The notes under the pieces: model-generated | Seen by the model: the letters and a program-made list of their open reading frames with translations, nothing else | Databases searched by the model: none | Told to the model about the DNA's origin: nothing | Translations under genes and position numbers: made by a program | Source of the DNA: UBA6489 sp942490775 | GTDB lineage: Bacteria; Patescibacteriota; Gracilibacteria; BD1-5; UBA6164 | Direction: 5' to 3' | DNA: 28,704 nucleotides | Assembly: GCA_942490775.1 (NCBI GenBank) | Contig: CALNYL010000004.1 | Coordinates: 1-28,704, forward strand | Part shown: piece by piece, positions 1 to 9,830 of the stretch | Layout: every line of letters begins with the position of its first letter | Numbering within the stretch: position 1 is the stretch's first letter

Positions 1-1
1 A

Positions 2-1651
2 CTAGATAAAGAATTTAATATACTATTAAGCCGTAAAGGTTTTTCTTTAAATAGTTATGATAAAAATATATTGGAAGAAATATGTGCCAAATTTTGAAAC
101 GAAATACTAGATGAACTTATATGACTTAATAAAGAACTACAGGTTATTATTTATAACAATATAGGAAAACTAGATAGAGAAATGGTTGAAACTATAATAG
201 AATTATATCAAGAAAATTCTGGACCATTAAAAGTAGAGTTCATTCGATATCTACTAGAATCTAATATCTCTATGGATGATATAAAAGAGTTTATAAAAAC
301 TGATGATTTCTGAAAATTGGAAAGCTTAAAATTAGTTTTACTATGAAAATTAGCATTAAGTACAAAGGTAAGTAGTATTGAAGAATTAATGAATTTGTAT
401 AGTGAAGAAAATGTAGAATGATTAATGAGGACTTATAAAGTAAAATTATATCCTGATATATATAAAGATTGTGAATTAATAGAACCATTTAGAGAACTAG
501 ATGATTTTATCCCAGGTGTAGATGAAATAATTAGCTTATGAAGAGTTAAAAAAATAAATGACATAATTATTGATAATAATATATCAAACTTTTGAGAATA
601 TTGACCAAAGATGATTTGAATACTTTGGAAGTGTAGAATGGATTAAGCCAGAAAATATAATGACAATATTTTGAAAATTAAAAAATAAGTCTCTAGTTTC
701 TGTAGAGGGTTACAATAGAGTTAAATCTTTATTATCAATAAAATGAATGAATTTTGATATTTTTGAAAAAATAGTAGATTTAGATGAAATAGAAAGGAAA
801 TCAGTAAATTATTGGATTAAAAATTTTAATTGGGATAATAAAATAGAGGAGTTGTATAGATTTCTTGTAGAATATGATGATTTCAAATACATTGATGAAG
901 TTAAAAAAACCTTCCTAGTTTATAAATTAATGAGTTCGCTATGAATAATACAATGGGACAATATAAAGGATATTGTAAGTAATGATGACCTAGAAGGATT
1001 CTGAAAAAGAGCGGATTTCAAACCTAGGTTCAGTACTAAAAACAATAACTGCAGAACAAGCTTTTGAGCTAGTTAAAACTGAAGATTTTAAAAAATTTCT
1101 CAGTTTTATGTTCGGGACCATTATATTATGAATCTATTTGATTATTCAACTTTACTAATAGATGAGAAGAAACCACAAATCTAGAGCAGGTAAAGGAAAT
1201 TATTAAAAATATTGCTTGATTAAGTAACGAACAAGCATCAGCATTATTTGAATTAAAAAATTTAATATGAATAGAGGTAGGAGAATTTATAGAAATAATA
1301 TCATCAGAAGATTTTCTGAACCTAATAGAAAAAAAATTATCTTGTATCAGTTGTCTAAAAGTAGAATTTTGACAGCAAGTAATTTCAACATGGGAACAAG
1401 TATTACTTATAATACAAAAAGATTTTTCGCCTAATGAAAAAAAATATCTAAGTAGCCTAGTAGGTATGAGGTGAATGGATTGGGATAAACTTATCAAAAT
1501 AATTGATTCAGAAAAGTTTAAAGAGATTGCAGATAAAGGATTTGAATACTTTTTACCAAAATTCAATTATGCACTATGATGACAAGGTGAAATAACTCTA
1601 ATAGATATTATGAGATATGATGAATTAGTAGAGATTTCAAATATAGAACCA
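2..1651 (+). pseudogene. large helical-repeat protein, 5' part, partial and frameshifted
   Basis: Not recognised as a known family. Reading TGA as Gly gives about 550 residues in three successive frames: 2 to about 610, then a second frame to about 1020, a third to about 1113, then back to the first frame until the IS5-type element at 1652. The start lies left of the window. The protein is rich in Leu, Ile, Glu and Lys and looks all-helical. An imperfect repeat of about 35-45 residues recurs, with cores such as SMDDIKEFIKTDDF, GMNFDIFEKIVDLDEI, TAEQAFELVKTEDF, EVGEFIEIISSEDFL and GMDWDKLIKIIDSEKF. No catalytic motif or signal peptide is visible. The likely 3' continuation is at 2558-2843. The frameshifts may be real decay or homopolymer consensus errors. 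Function unknown; a scaffold or interaction protein is only a guess from the repeats. Confidence 0.6.
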
Positions 1652-2557
1652 GTTTGCACTTTTCGTAAAAAATCTTAAAATAAGGGGATTATATTTTAAG
1701 AAAAAAATATGGCTTATACTACAGATTTAACAGACAAGCAGTATGAACTAATAATAAAAGCAGTTCCAAAACTATGAACAGCAGAAATAAGTGTTAGCAA
1801 AAAGAAATTTTAAATGGAATAAATTATCAATTGAAAAATTGATGTCAGTGGCGAGATTTGCCAAAAGACTTTCCCAAATGGCAAACAGTTTATTCTCAGT
1901 TCAGAAGATGGAAAAATAAGTGAATTTATGATGAATTACTATTGGAATTGGAAAAATTAGAGAGAAAAAATAAGGGAAAAAAAGAAATTCCTAGCTTACT
2001 ATTATGAGATTCAATGGCAGTGAAAAATACAGATACAGCAGACATAAAAACAAAATGATATTGCCATTATAAAAGTACAAATTGAATAAAGAGACATTTA
2101 TTAGTAGATATTTTATGAAATCCATATTTTATAAAATGTACAAAAGCGAGTATTTCTGATGATAGTTGATTAATAGAAATAATAAGAGAGAACAAGGAAT
2201 ACTTTCTAAAACTAGAAGAATGAATTGTGATAACAATATTATTAGACAATTGATACCATAAGGATTATTTATAAAAAGAAATAAAAAAAATAGATAAAAA
2301 TATTCTAAACTTTATAAAGATAGAAATTACTCAAAAAATAAGCCCTGATATGAAAGAAAAATCTAAAAAGAAAATCCTCAAAAGAATTGATTTGTTGTAC
2401 AACCTAAAAGATGGATTGTAGAAAGAACAAATGCTTGGATTAACCAATGTAGGGTTTTATGGAAAAACTGTGAATGAAAACTTTCTACCTCTGAGGCTAA
2501 AATTAGATTATGTTCTATTAGACTTATTATTAGGAGGTTAGCTTAAAATGTGCAAAC
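1652..2557 (+). mobile_element. IS5-family insertion sequence, degenerate
   Basis: The element is about 906 bp and carries one transposase gene. Its ends are inverted: left GAACCAGTTTGCAC (1646-1659) and right GTGCAAACAGGTTC (2550-2563), which pair over 14 bases with one mismatch. The exact boundary is therefore uncertain by a few bases, because part of this palindrome could be target sequence. It sits inside the helical-repeat ORF: open frame runs up to it on the left and a similar helical frame resumes on the right. The transposase is broken, so the copy is probably immobile. Confidence 0.7.
1709..2546 (+). pseudogene. IS5-family transposase, broken
   Basis: This is a DDE transposase of the IS5 superfamily (IS427/IS1031-like). 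The N-terminus MAYTTDLTDKQYELI and the segment CQWRDLPKDFPKWQTVYSQF are the DUF4096-type N-terminal region. LLGDSMAVK should hold the first Asp, TILLDNGYHKD the second, and RWIVERTNAWINQCR the catalytic Glu. The C-terminus IRLCSIRLIIRRLA is also typical. The gene has an early frameshift near 1803, an in-frame TAA at about 2271, and another frameshift near 2385 before the VERT segment. IS427-group elements can use programmed frameshifting, but the TAA and the number of breaks argue for decay. Confidence 0.8.
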
Positions 2558-2843
2558 AGGTTCTATAAAAGGTTTTGATAAATGGACAGATATACAGAAG
2601 GACTTACTTTCTATTATTGTAGAAAATGGTAATTTTATTGATATTCAGGAAATATGAGAGATTATTGGAGGGTTATGAGGTGATAAATTAAGCGAAGATA
2701 ACAATATAGTTATTGAGAGTATTATTAGAGAAATTTTTGGAAATTTACTTATAAATAAGGATATATTAAAGTTTATTATCAATTATACTATTGGTAATAG
2801 TACCCATGAAGAATATAAGATATTTCAGAAAAAAATACCCTAA
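2558..2843 (+). pseudogene. probable 3' part of the IS-split helical-repeat protein
   Basis: An open frame of about 94 codons begins at the right end of the IS5-type element (GSIKGFDKWTDIQKDLLSII...) and ends with TAA at 2841-2843. It has no start codon at its beginning and has the same helical, Leu/Ile/Glu/Lys-rich composition as the ORF left of the element. The simplest reading is that it is the C-terminal part of that gene. TGA is used several times as Gly (for example in IGGLGGDKLSEDN). Its membership in the same gene is inferred from position and composition, not from a recognised family. Confidence 0.5.
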
Positions 2844-2902
2844 AATATATTCTAAAATATTTCTTGCAAAAATGAAGTATTGAACCAAATTAGACCTAAA
2901 AT

Positions 2903-3397
2903 TTAATAAATCTTAACAAAGTAAAATTTAATTTTTTCTATTTCAAGATAAAAATAAAATCTGAAACAAGTACAAAAAATACAATATACAGATTCTAAGG
3001 ATAGTTTTAGTTTTTTTCATCAGATAAAAATAAATTTATCGGTTATTATTAGGTAAGAGTTTAGTATAAAACTTTTAGTAGTTTTAAGTGAGATTAGAAT
3101 TAGTGCAAGAAAGAATATTATTGAAAATATTAATATAACAAATCATAGTACTACATATGTTTTATTTATAGAAAAAGATTTAATATTATCAGGAAAAGAG
3201 ATATATAGTGATATGAAAAATAAAACAGGGAAAGATAACATAAAAATCTCTGTGGCATTTTTTATATCTTTTCACATAGATAATTTAAGGTTTTCAATTG
3301 TTAGCCATTTGTATAAGAAGAATCATCTATTTTTAGTGTGTATTTTTATACTTTCTGGAATTGGGTTAATTTGTTTTTGTTTTATTATTTTTCACAT
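2903..3397 (-). CDS. two-TM membrane protein, possibly PH-like
   Basis: A clean 164-codon frame appears only when TGA is read as Gly, starting ATG-TGA (Met-Gly). Residues 1-50 are polar and basic. Two hydrophobic segments follow at about 51-68 (IFMLSFPVLFFISLYISF) and 82-104 (VVLGFVILIFSIIFFLALI). The tail from about 113 (NSYLIITDKFIFIGGKKL) resembles the strand-rich start of a bacterial PH-like domain, in which a folded cytoplasmic domain follows a TM hairpin. That resemblance is weak. The protein at 22504-23148 has the same architecture. The gene lies downstream of, and in the same direction as, the broken secreted protein ending at 3479, with an 81-bp gap. The specific function is unknown. 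Confidence 0.65.
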
Positions 3398-3427
3398 GGT
3401 TTTTTGTTTTTATTTATGTTTTTTTAA

Positions 3428-3445
3428 GACAAAAGATTTTTTGTC
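3428..3445. other. small hairpin between 3479 and 2903 genes
   Basis: The inverted repeat GACAAAA / TTTTGTC has a 4-base loop and lies in the gap between the two minus-strand genes. On the minus strand it is followed by a run of A rather than T, so it is not a convincing intrinsic terminator for the upstream gene. It may be an RNA processing or stabilising structure, or chance in AT-rich sequence. Confidence 0.3.
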
Positions 3446-3478
3446 TCTACTGAAAAATGTTTATTGCATTATTTTTTA

Positions 3479-4903
3479 TTAATCAATATTTAAACTAAAT
3501 TCTTGTTTTGTTACTTTTCAATCCATATCTGTTAATTTTAGGAAATATGGTATTTTACAAAGATTTCAATAGTTCTCATAAATATTATATTGATATTCAT
3601 TATCTCAGGGCATAAACTTTTTTGATTTATAATAACTATCTTCATAGGTATCTCAATTATTATCACAAGATAATACCTCCACTGATTTTATCTTCTTTCA
3701 CATTAAGTCTCATTCTAAATAATAAATTTCTCAGTTTTTAGAGAGTGACATTAGTGTATCCCATCAATCTTCTGAGAATTTACTGTCTTTATTTTTTAAT
3801 TCTGAGATATCGTATTCATATTTTTTATCTCAAATTGTGAATTTTATTTTTCATGTGTCATTATAATAAACTAAATTATCTTCTATATTAAAACCAAAAG
3901 TAGTATCTAATGTTAATTTATATTCTTTAACATTTCTCTTGTATGTATTATTTTCTTCCAAGTTCTAATTCATATATTTTATAAGAAACTGGATATTTCT
4001 GATTTGTTGACTGGTCTAACTTAGAATAAAATCAAAATGTTACTCAATCTATCGTATATTCATCAATATTCTTATCGCATGCTGATATTCCCCTACTAAT
4101 CACAGATTCTAGATTCAATTTATTATCTATTAATTTAGAATTTCATCAAGCTACACAGCTATCTCAATATCAGTTAATAGATAACATATACGTATTTATC
4201 TACTATTTAAAGTCGGAATTATCTCACTCTAAATAACCTAAATCACTCGCATTAATATAATATGAGTCTCCATCTTTTACAATAGCTAAACATAGATTAT
4301 GAGTATTAACTTCTCCTAATACATTGCAAGTTATTGGTACATCTTTTGCCCAATCCATTTTTAAATAGTTTTTATATACTGATGTTATAAAAACTTCGTT
4401 CCCCAGACTTCAAACTTGTAGAAAATCGGTAATTTGTTTTGTTTGAATAAATCAATAAAAACTTCTTTATTCTCATTTATTAAGTTTACATCATCTTTTT
4501 TTCTATCAATAGCACCAAAAGAAAAAGGATTACTCATCATATTTTCTATAAATCATTCTAAGATTTTATCATAATCTTTATTTTCTCAGACTTTTATTAT
4601 TCACTCTATTTCAACAGATTTATCTAAATAGTCATCAATATATTTTAGTATATTAGTCTTTTTTTCATCTGTTGATGATGAAATTAACTCATCAATTTTT
4701 GCATCAAGATTCTTATATAAATATCATTCTTTTCATCAATTTGCTATTATTTTTACACTAATTTTATTCAAAGTTTTATTTATTTTTATTTCTTTTTCTT
4801 CACTGATACCATATTTACTAGCAGGTAAAGGACCATATGATGCAAATATACTATTAATTGAGAATAAGAAAGCAATTATCAAAAATAAGACTAATTTTTT
4901 CAT
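3479..4903 (-). pseudogene. secreted protein, broken
   Basis: The start ATG at 4903 opens with a clear signal peptide, MKKLVLFLIIAFLFSINSIFA, with a plausible cleavage after FA. No known domain was recognised. The frame breaks near 4410, continues in another frame through DVPITCNVLGEVNTHNLC and INASDLGYLEGDNSDFK, meets two adjacent TAG codons (4200-4205), then continues in the same frame with TYMLSINGYGDSCVAGG. It breaks again near 3955 and runs through GFNIEDNLVYYNDTGKI to TAA at 3479. Summed, this is about 470 residues of one extracytoplasmic protein rich in Asp, Asn and Tyr with several Cys. Two frameshifts plus tandem stops suggest true decay, although two shorter genes (4903 to 4200, then an ATG near 4190) are possible. 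Confidence 0.6.
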
Positions 4904-5006
4904 AATGATTTATTGTTAAATAATAAGTAAATATATTATAGTTTTTTATTGTAAGAGTAATGTAAGAAAAAAAGATATTTTTATAAAATGTATTTTATTT
5001 ATCTAT

Positions 5007-5014
5007 AGATTACT
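5007..5014. repeat. target-site duplication, left, ISL3-like copy 1
   Basis: AGATTACT occurs here directly before the left end of the element and again at 6536-6543 directly after its right end. An 8-bp duplication is the size known for the ISL3 family. Confidence 0.9.
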
Positions 5015-5054
5015 GGTAATTACATAAAAACAGTGGACATAAGAAAAAGCTAAA

Positions 5055-6070
5055 TTACAAAGCAGTAATTATTCTAAAAATCATATAATCATTATTTATA
5101 AAACCTCTGCTATCTCTTACAATCTTTCATATTCTAGAATTCAATCACTCTCAGTATCAATTATTATGTCTACTAACAAAATAATTAGTGATATAATCTA
5201 GCTTTCTTTCTATACTATCAGCTAAATGTAACATTTCGGGTATTCTAGAATACCTTCTATTAGTTTTCACCCACTCTATCATTAATTTTGTAGCCTCTTC
5301 TTTATCTATTCTTTTTTCATAAATATCATACAAACTCATAGATTGCTCATAAATTGCAATTAAAGCTTTAAATACAGATATTTTCCTCATTATATTCCAT
5401 CTTTTAACTTCTTTTGGTGTCCAGTTTTTTCTATTTTTCCTTATTTGATAATGGCTTCTGGTTATCATTTCTAGCTTAGTTTCTCAATTTTTATATCTTT
5501 TTACTTTAAATTTTCTTTTATTTTGTTTAGCTAATTTTTTTCTCTTACTTTCTTCTCTAGAAAGTTTAAATTTTATCCTTATTTTAACTGTTCACACCAT
5601 TTCATTTACTAGATTTCTAACATGATATCTATCTATTACTATTATTGCCTTTTTAAAAACATCTTTAGCCACTTTTATCATTCAATTTGCCATATCTACA
5701 CATATTTCTTTTATTTGGTCTCTTTGTTTTTTATTGAAAAACTTTTTCAACTTTCTTATATTTTTTTCTGCTCAAATTCAGGGTAATATAGAGCATATTT
5801 TGTTTTTAAGTTTTTATCTGGATTTGATAATATTGTAGAATACTCATTATTTATATGTTTTTCATCCATATTTAATTTTTCGCCTAATTTATCAGGATCG
5901 TGATATCATTTTTTATAAATTCATTTATATTTTTTTCATCAATTTTGCTTATCTTTTCAGTAGTCTGATAGTATATTTCTATATTGATTAGCTATAACTT
6001 TTTCATCAACTCAAGTTATATTTGATAGATGTTTGTTATTTATTAGACATTTGTCGTTGTTGAGTTTAAA
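5055..6070 (-). CDS. ISL3-like transposase orfB (catalytic part), one frameshift
   Basis: This is the catalytic DDE part of the transposase. It is entered from orfA by an apparent -1 shift at the heptamer TTTAAAC (6064-6070 on this strand) and has no good ATG near its beginning. The motifs fit ISL3 transposases: ICVDMANGMIKVA (first Asp), IIVIDRYHVRNLVNEM (second Asp, with the following His) and GYGEGLNSRIGKIVRDSRGF (Glu) close to the C-terminus RIITAL. TGA codes Gly throughout. A run that has six A in copy 2 has five here (about 5811-5815), which breaks the frame after SNPDK; copy 2 keeps the frame there. Corrected length is about 339 residues. The family call rests on motif order and the 8-bp duplication. 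Confidence 0.82.
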
Positions 6071-6438
6071 AAAAAAGCTAATTCTTTGGTATTTTTTGTT
6101 CACTTTTCAATAATTTCTAGTTCATTTGAAATTACTTTACCTGTAGCTTTAACTAGCCATTTTCTCATTCTTGTCTTTATTTTAAAGATTTTATTTCTTA
6201 GTGGTAGGTCAAAAGTGCTTTTATATTCAGTAAATCCTTTAGATAGTAACTCTGATTTTTCATATCACTCAGGTATATTTACTGCTTCATCAAAATAGTA
6301 AGAAAGGCTTTCTGGATACATTAATTGAGCTATTTCTCATCATTTTTCATTCTTGTTTTTCTCTATTTTTACAAAATCAAATTTATCTAGTGGAAATTGG
6401 TTTGGCATAAATGATTCTAGTACATCCTCTATTTGCAT
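6043..6438 (-). CDS. ISL3-like element orfA
   Basis: A 131-residue product starts MQIEDVLESFMPNQFPL and ends at tandem TAA codons (6040-6045). The frame is open upstream of this ATG back into the terminal repeat, so a non-ATG start that adds about 20 residues is possible. Position suggests that it carries the DNA-binding part of the transposase, but no zinc-finger cysteines are visible. Its last codons include TTT-TTA-AAC, which places the heptamer T-TTA-AAC in exactly the phase needed for -1 slippage into orfB. Without slippage it ends AFFLNSTTTNV. This copy is intact; in copy 2 the same gene lacks one A. Confidence 0.7.
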
Positions 6439-6535
6439 ACCTTCTAAATTTAAAAAATAATATAATTCATGATAGTATATTGATTTTTGCTTTAGTGTAC
6501 AGTTATTTTTAATCCACTGTTTTTATGTAATTACC

Positions 6536-6543
6536 AGATTACT
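6536..6543. repeat. target-site duplication, right, ISL3-like copy 1
   Basis: AGATTACT, the second copy of the 8-bp duplication that brackets the element. Confidence 0.9.
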
Positions 6544-6579
6544 GTTTTTTTTAGTAACGATAATTATAGAAATACTTAT

Positions 6580-7860
6580 TTAACTGTTTTTTTCCTCCCA
6601 CTCTTCAAACACAGTCATATCAACCATTTTTAAAGATGAGGGCATTTTCCTTATGGTATTTTTTAGTAGTTCCATGGTTATATAATGAGTCGTATAAACT
6701 AGCTTCTATACTAGAATAATCTGAGTCATCTCAGAGAGAGTGAGCAATAGAGTATGTTTTTCTTGGCTGCTCTTGAGGCTTCATCACATATTGCTTCTAT
6801 GTCTGATGATACATAATCTTCTGTGAGTTCAGATAGGAGTTTGTAGTTAAGTTTTTTGTGGGGTCTTTTTTCTGTTTCTATGTGTATTTTAAATAGTTCT
6901 TCTCTTGCTTTTGCATCGGGTGGTCATATATATTTTTTTATCTAGTCTTCATGATCTTAGGATGGCTGAGTCTAAATGGTCTGGTCTGTTGGTTGCGGCT
7001 ATTACTATCAGGTTTGGGGCTTCGTTTAGAGCATTAAATTCTTGGAGAAATTGTGAAACTTCCTCTGCTTTATTTGCATCTATATTGTTTGTTCTTTTTG
7101 AGAGTAGTGAGTCTATTTCGTCTAGAAATAAAATAATTGGTCAAGATTCGCTTGCTGTTTTGGCTTTGGTAAAAAATTCTTTTATGTTTTTGCTTGTTTT
7201 GTGGTGGTATTCTGATCCAAATTCTCAGACTGATTTTTTAATTAGTCCTGCTCATAGTTCTTCGGCTAGTTTTTTTGTGATGAATGTTTTTCAGGTTCAT
7301 GGCGGTCAGTAGAATAGCATTCAGGTTGGAATTCAGACTTTGAATTTTTTATAGACTTCATAGATTTTTTTCTGCATTTGTTGTTTTTTTGCTTTTTTTG
7401 TTTTTGATTTTTCGTGGTCTATTTCTGTTTTTATTTTTTCTACCATAAATTTAAATTTCAAGGGTGCTATGAAGTTGTCTTTAAGGTCTTGTTTTAGTTC
7501 TTGCATTCCTGCTACTCAAAGAAATCCGAATGTGTCTGGATTTTTCTTTTCTGGGTATTTTATATCTAGATTTACTTCATTTTCTCATTTTTCTTTAGTT
7601 TTTTCTTGTTTTTTTAAGTCTTTATAGAAATCATCATCGTAGTAGTTTACAGTTAGTGATTCTCAGGTTTCTATGGCTTCTTTTGTGGCGAAGGTTTCTT
7701 GTAGCTTTTGTGGTAATTTACTTGCTTTTTCTATTGTTTTTTCCATTTTTTTGATGGCATTTTCCATGTCTTCTTTGTAGTCGTTTTCTACTACTGCTTT
7801 AAATTCTGGGGATGATGTTACTGCATTAAAGAATGCATTGAATCAGGTTTTGTTTGTCAT
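6580..7860 (-). CDS. AAA-family ATPase, 3' part frameshifted
   Basis: This is a classical AAA ATPase (VCP/FtsH-like fold) and probably a ring-forming unfoldase or remodeller. The Lys/Glu-rich N-terminal region (1-150) is helical. The AAA domain has Walker A GPPGTGKT (about 185-192), Walker B IILFLDEID (242-250), sensor-1 IAATNRPDHLDSAI (287-300) and the arginine-finger segment LRSGRLDKK. No transmembrane segment or zinc-protease HEXXH motif is seen, so it is not FtsH. After KKIY the frame shifts near 6930 (next segment GPPDAKAREELFKIHIET), and further shifts near 6730-6690 precede the expected C-terminus KMVDMTVFEEWEEKNS. Family members normally contain all these parts, so the breaks are probably recent or consensus errors. 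Start is ATG-ACA at 7860. The next gene in the same direction ends 118 bp upstream, and a palindrome lies between. Confidence 0.85.
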
Positions 7861-7909
7861 ATAGATATAATTTTAGTTTGTAAATATTGTCAATAACCTA
7901 ACTCAAATT

Positions 7910-7930
7910 CTTCCCCTTACATAAGGGAAG
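7910..7930. repeat. dispersed palindrome, copy A
   Basis: CTTCCC / GGGAAG plus TTA / TAA pairs form a 9-bp stem with a bulged C and a 2-base loop. On the minus strand it is preceded by GTAGCCT and followed by GAAT. Related palindromes occur at 11286, 15473 and 20467. It lies between two minus-strand genes and is not followed by a T run, so it fits a mobile palindrome better than a terminator. Confidence 0.55.
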
Positions 7931-7978
7931 AGGCTACAGAGTTGTATTATAGTATCATAAAGATGATAAAATATACCG

Positions 7979-8224
7979 TTATTTTTCTAAGAGTTTTTTG
8001 ATTTTTCTTCTTTTATTTTTGTTGTAGCTACTGTAGTAGCTTTTTCATATGTTTCAGATGAATCATAGCATTTTGTGTGTTATTTCTTTGATTTTATGTG
8101 TATCTTTGGGTAATTGTTTATCCCCTATTTCTGATATTTTATTAAAACCAAAGTTGAATATATCATCTATTTTAGATTGAATAAATGCTAGGGATTTTCA
8201 TATGTTTTTGCTTGTGTTTTTCAT
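7979..8224 (-). CDS. small basic hypothetical protein (81 aa)
   Basis: The frame MKNTSKNIGKSLAFI... ends NKNKRRKIKKLLEK and needs TGA as Gly at several places. The centre is mildly amphipathic (IDDIFNFGFNKISEIG, KMLGFIGNIGKSYYSSY) and the tail is strongly basic. No domain was recognised. It lies directly upstream of the AAA ATPase in the same direction, so the two may be cotranscribed; the small protein could be a partner or substrate, but only its position suggests this. Confidence 0.6.
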
Positions 8225-8441
8225 TTTTTTTGATTTTATTAGAAAATAAGTTAGATTATGCCTAATTTATATTATATAAATATTTTAGCTTTTACAAATT
8301 TATATTTGACATGCAAATTTATATTTAAAATAGAGCTTTACAAGAATAAAGAAAAAAATAATTTTAAATAATTAAATATTATGATATAATGAAAATATAA
8401 TCATAATATTCCCCCTCATAATTCTTAACCATTTTCTTATT
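8225..8441. promoter_or_regulatory. divergent intergenic region upstream of mraY
   Basis: About 215 bp of very AT-rich DNA lie between divergent genes and must hold promoters for both. TTGACA at 8306-8311 is a good plus-strand -35 box, but the -10 at normal spacing is poor. A perfect TATAAT occurs near 8384-8389. No clear operator or riboswitch was found. Confidence 0.35.
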
Positions 8442-9491
8442 TTGAACGAACATCTAATCTCAATATTCTCGTTTTGACTACTAGCATTTCTTGTAGGTTT
8501 TATATTAACTCCTGCCTTTATAGAGGTTCTTATAGACTTAAAACTATGAAAAAAAATCAGAGATGAAGCTTCTATATGAAAAGCAACCATATTCTCAAAA
8601 CTACATAATAAAAAATCATGAACTCCAACAATGTGAGGATTAGTAATAATATGAACAGTATTTTTTTTTATGGTACTCATAAGCATATTTCTACAAAAGT
8701 TCTGATTTATAAACAACTCACTATTTAACAAAAATGAAACCGTTCTAGTACTATTTATATTATTCACTGTTGGTTTCCTATGAGCCGTAGATGACTTTAT
8801 GAATATTAAGTGAATATGAAGAACTAAAGGACTATCTGCTAGATTTAAAATGATATGGCTAATCATCTTTTCATTATTAGCAGGTTTCTGGTTCTATTAT
8901 GACCTATGATGGTGAGATAGAGTAATAGATATCTTCTTTTTAGAGTGAGCAGAATTCTGAGTATGACTATGGTTTATCCCAATATTTATGTTTATGATAA
9001 TAGCAACCTCCAACAGTGTAAACCTAACCGACTGACTAGATTGATTAGCTTGATGATTACTACTATTTTGTTATTGAGTTTATAGTTATATAACATATGA
9101 TCAATGATTATTTTTATTATCAACACTATATGTAAGTATAGTTTGAGCTCTAGTCGCATTCTTATGGTTTAATGCAAAACCTGCAAAAATATATATGTGA
9201 GATGTCTGAAGCCTAGCTCTATGAGCAAATCTATGACTAATAGCTCTACTAACTAATACTATAAATGTTTTAATAATAATTTGAGCAATTTTTATATGTG
9301 AATCCCTTAGTGTTATTTTACAACTAAGTAGTAAAAGACTAAGAAACTGAAAAAAAATATTTCGTGTAGCTCCATTTCATCATCACTTTGAGGCTATTTG
9401 ATGGAGTGAAGAAACTGTGGTTTTTAGATTATGGTTAATTTGAATAATTTTATCAGTCAGTTGAGTTATCTTTTACATGATAGAAAAGTAA
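8442..9491 (+). CDS. mraY: phospho-N-acetylmuramoyl-pentapeptide transferase
   Basis: MraY transfers phospho-MurNAc-pentapeptide from UDP to undecaprenyl phosphate to make lipid I at the inner face of the membrane, the first membrane step of peptidoglycan synthesis. The polytopic product shows GTPTMGG (60-66), the catalytic Asp pair in AVDDFMNIKG (117-118), SNSVNLTDGLDGLAGG with the third catalytic Asp (about 197-200), YMGDVGSLALGA (about 251-262) and the HHHFE signature (313-317) followed by GWSEETVVFRLW. TGA codes many motif glycines. No in-frame ATG precedes the conserved region; TTG at 8442 gives 349 residues, a normal MraY length. The frame is also open further upstream to about 8380. 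It heads a plus-strand cluster, 5 bp before the RNHCP gene. Confidence 0.93.
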
Positions 9492-9496
9492 AAAAT

Positions 9497-9809
9497 ATGT
9501 GATTTAAAATGATAAACGACAGCTTCATTTGTGAAAACTGTTCTAAAAAAATAGATAAACACCCCTCAGGTTCAGCTAGAAATCACTGTCCACATTGTTT
9601 GTATTCCAAACATTTAGATGAGGATTTCCCCTGAGATCAGAAACTCTAAGTGCTTTTCACTAATGTCTCCTATATGAATAGATCACAAAAAAAACAAAGG
9701 ATACATGATAAAACATAAATGCCAAAAATGCTGAAAAGAAATACTAAACAAAATAGCCCCAGATGATAATTTTCTAGAATTTAGTAGTAAAGAACAGTTT
9801 TTTATTTAA
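9497..9809 (+). CDS. RNHCP-domain protein, one frameshift
   Basis: This small zinc-ribbon-like protein contains the signature that names the RNHCP family (SARNHCPHC), preceded by FICENCSKKI and followed by MSPIGIDHKKNKGYMIKHKC and QKCGKEILNKIAPDD. The paired CxxC motifs suggest metal binding; the biochemical role of the family is not known to me. The frame breaks near 9645 after FPGDQ, where one extra base (GATCAGAAAC) disrupts what should read PGDRNSKC. The gene spans 313 nt, that is 3n+1, which agrees with a single insertion. Start is ATG-TGA (Met-Gly) 5 bp after mraY, and miaB follows 21 bp downstream, so all three are probably one transcript. Confidence 0.85.
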
Positions 9810-9830
9810 AAAAGTAATTCTAAAAAATAA

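Larger units (their letters stand above)
5015..6535 (-). mobile_element. ISL3-like insertion sequence, copy 1
   Basis: This 1521-bp element has perfect 23-bp terminal inverted repeats beginning GGTAATTACATAAAAACAGT and an 8-bp target duplication, AGATTACT. It holds two overlapping reading frames on the minus strand (orfA, orfB). It lies in the intergenic space between the secreted protein (start 4903) and the AAA ATPase (end 6580). Copy 2 at 16653-18172 lies in the opposite orientation and is nearly identical. The differences found are single-base homopolymer indels. Copy 1 lacks one A in orfB (around 5811) but has an intact orfA and an intact later orfB. Confidence 0.92.

Noticed and set aside
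3213..3482. Plus-strand 89-residue hydrophobic ORF
   Set aside because: It is antisense to a longer minus-strand frame (2903-3397) that is open under table 25 and has two well-formed membrane segments, so it is a shadow.
6905..7312. Plus-strand 135-residue ORF
   Set aside because: It is antisense to the AAA ATPase Walker A and B region.
8372..8866. Minus-strand 164-residue ORF
   Set aside because: It is antisense to the MraY frame that includes TPTMGG and the catalytic Asp pair.
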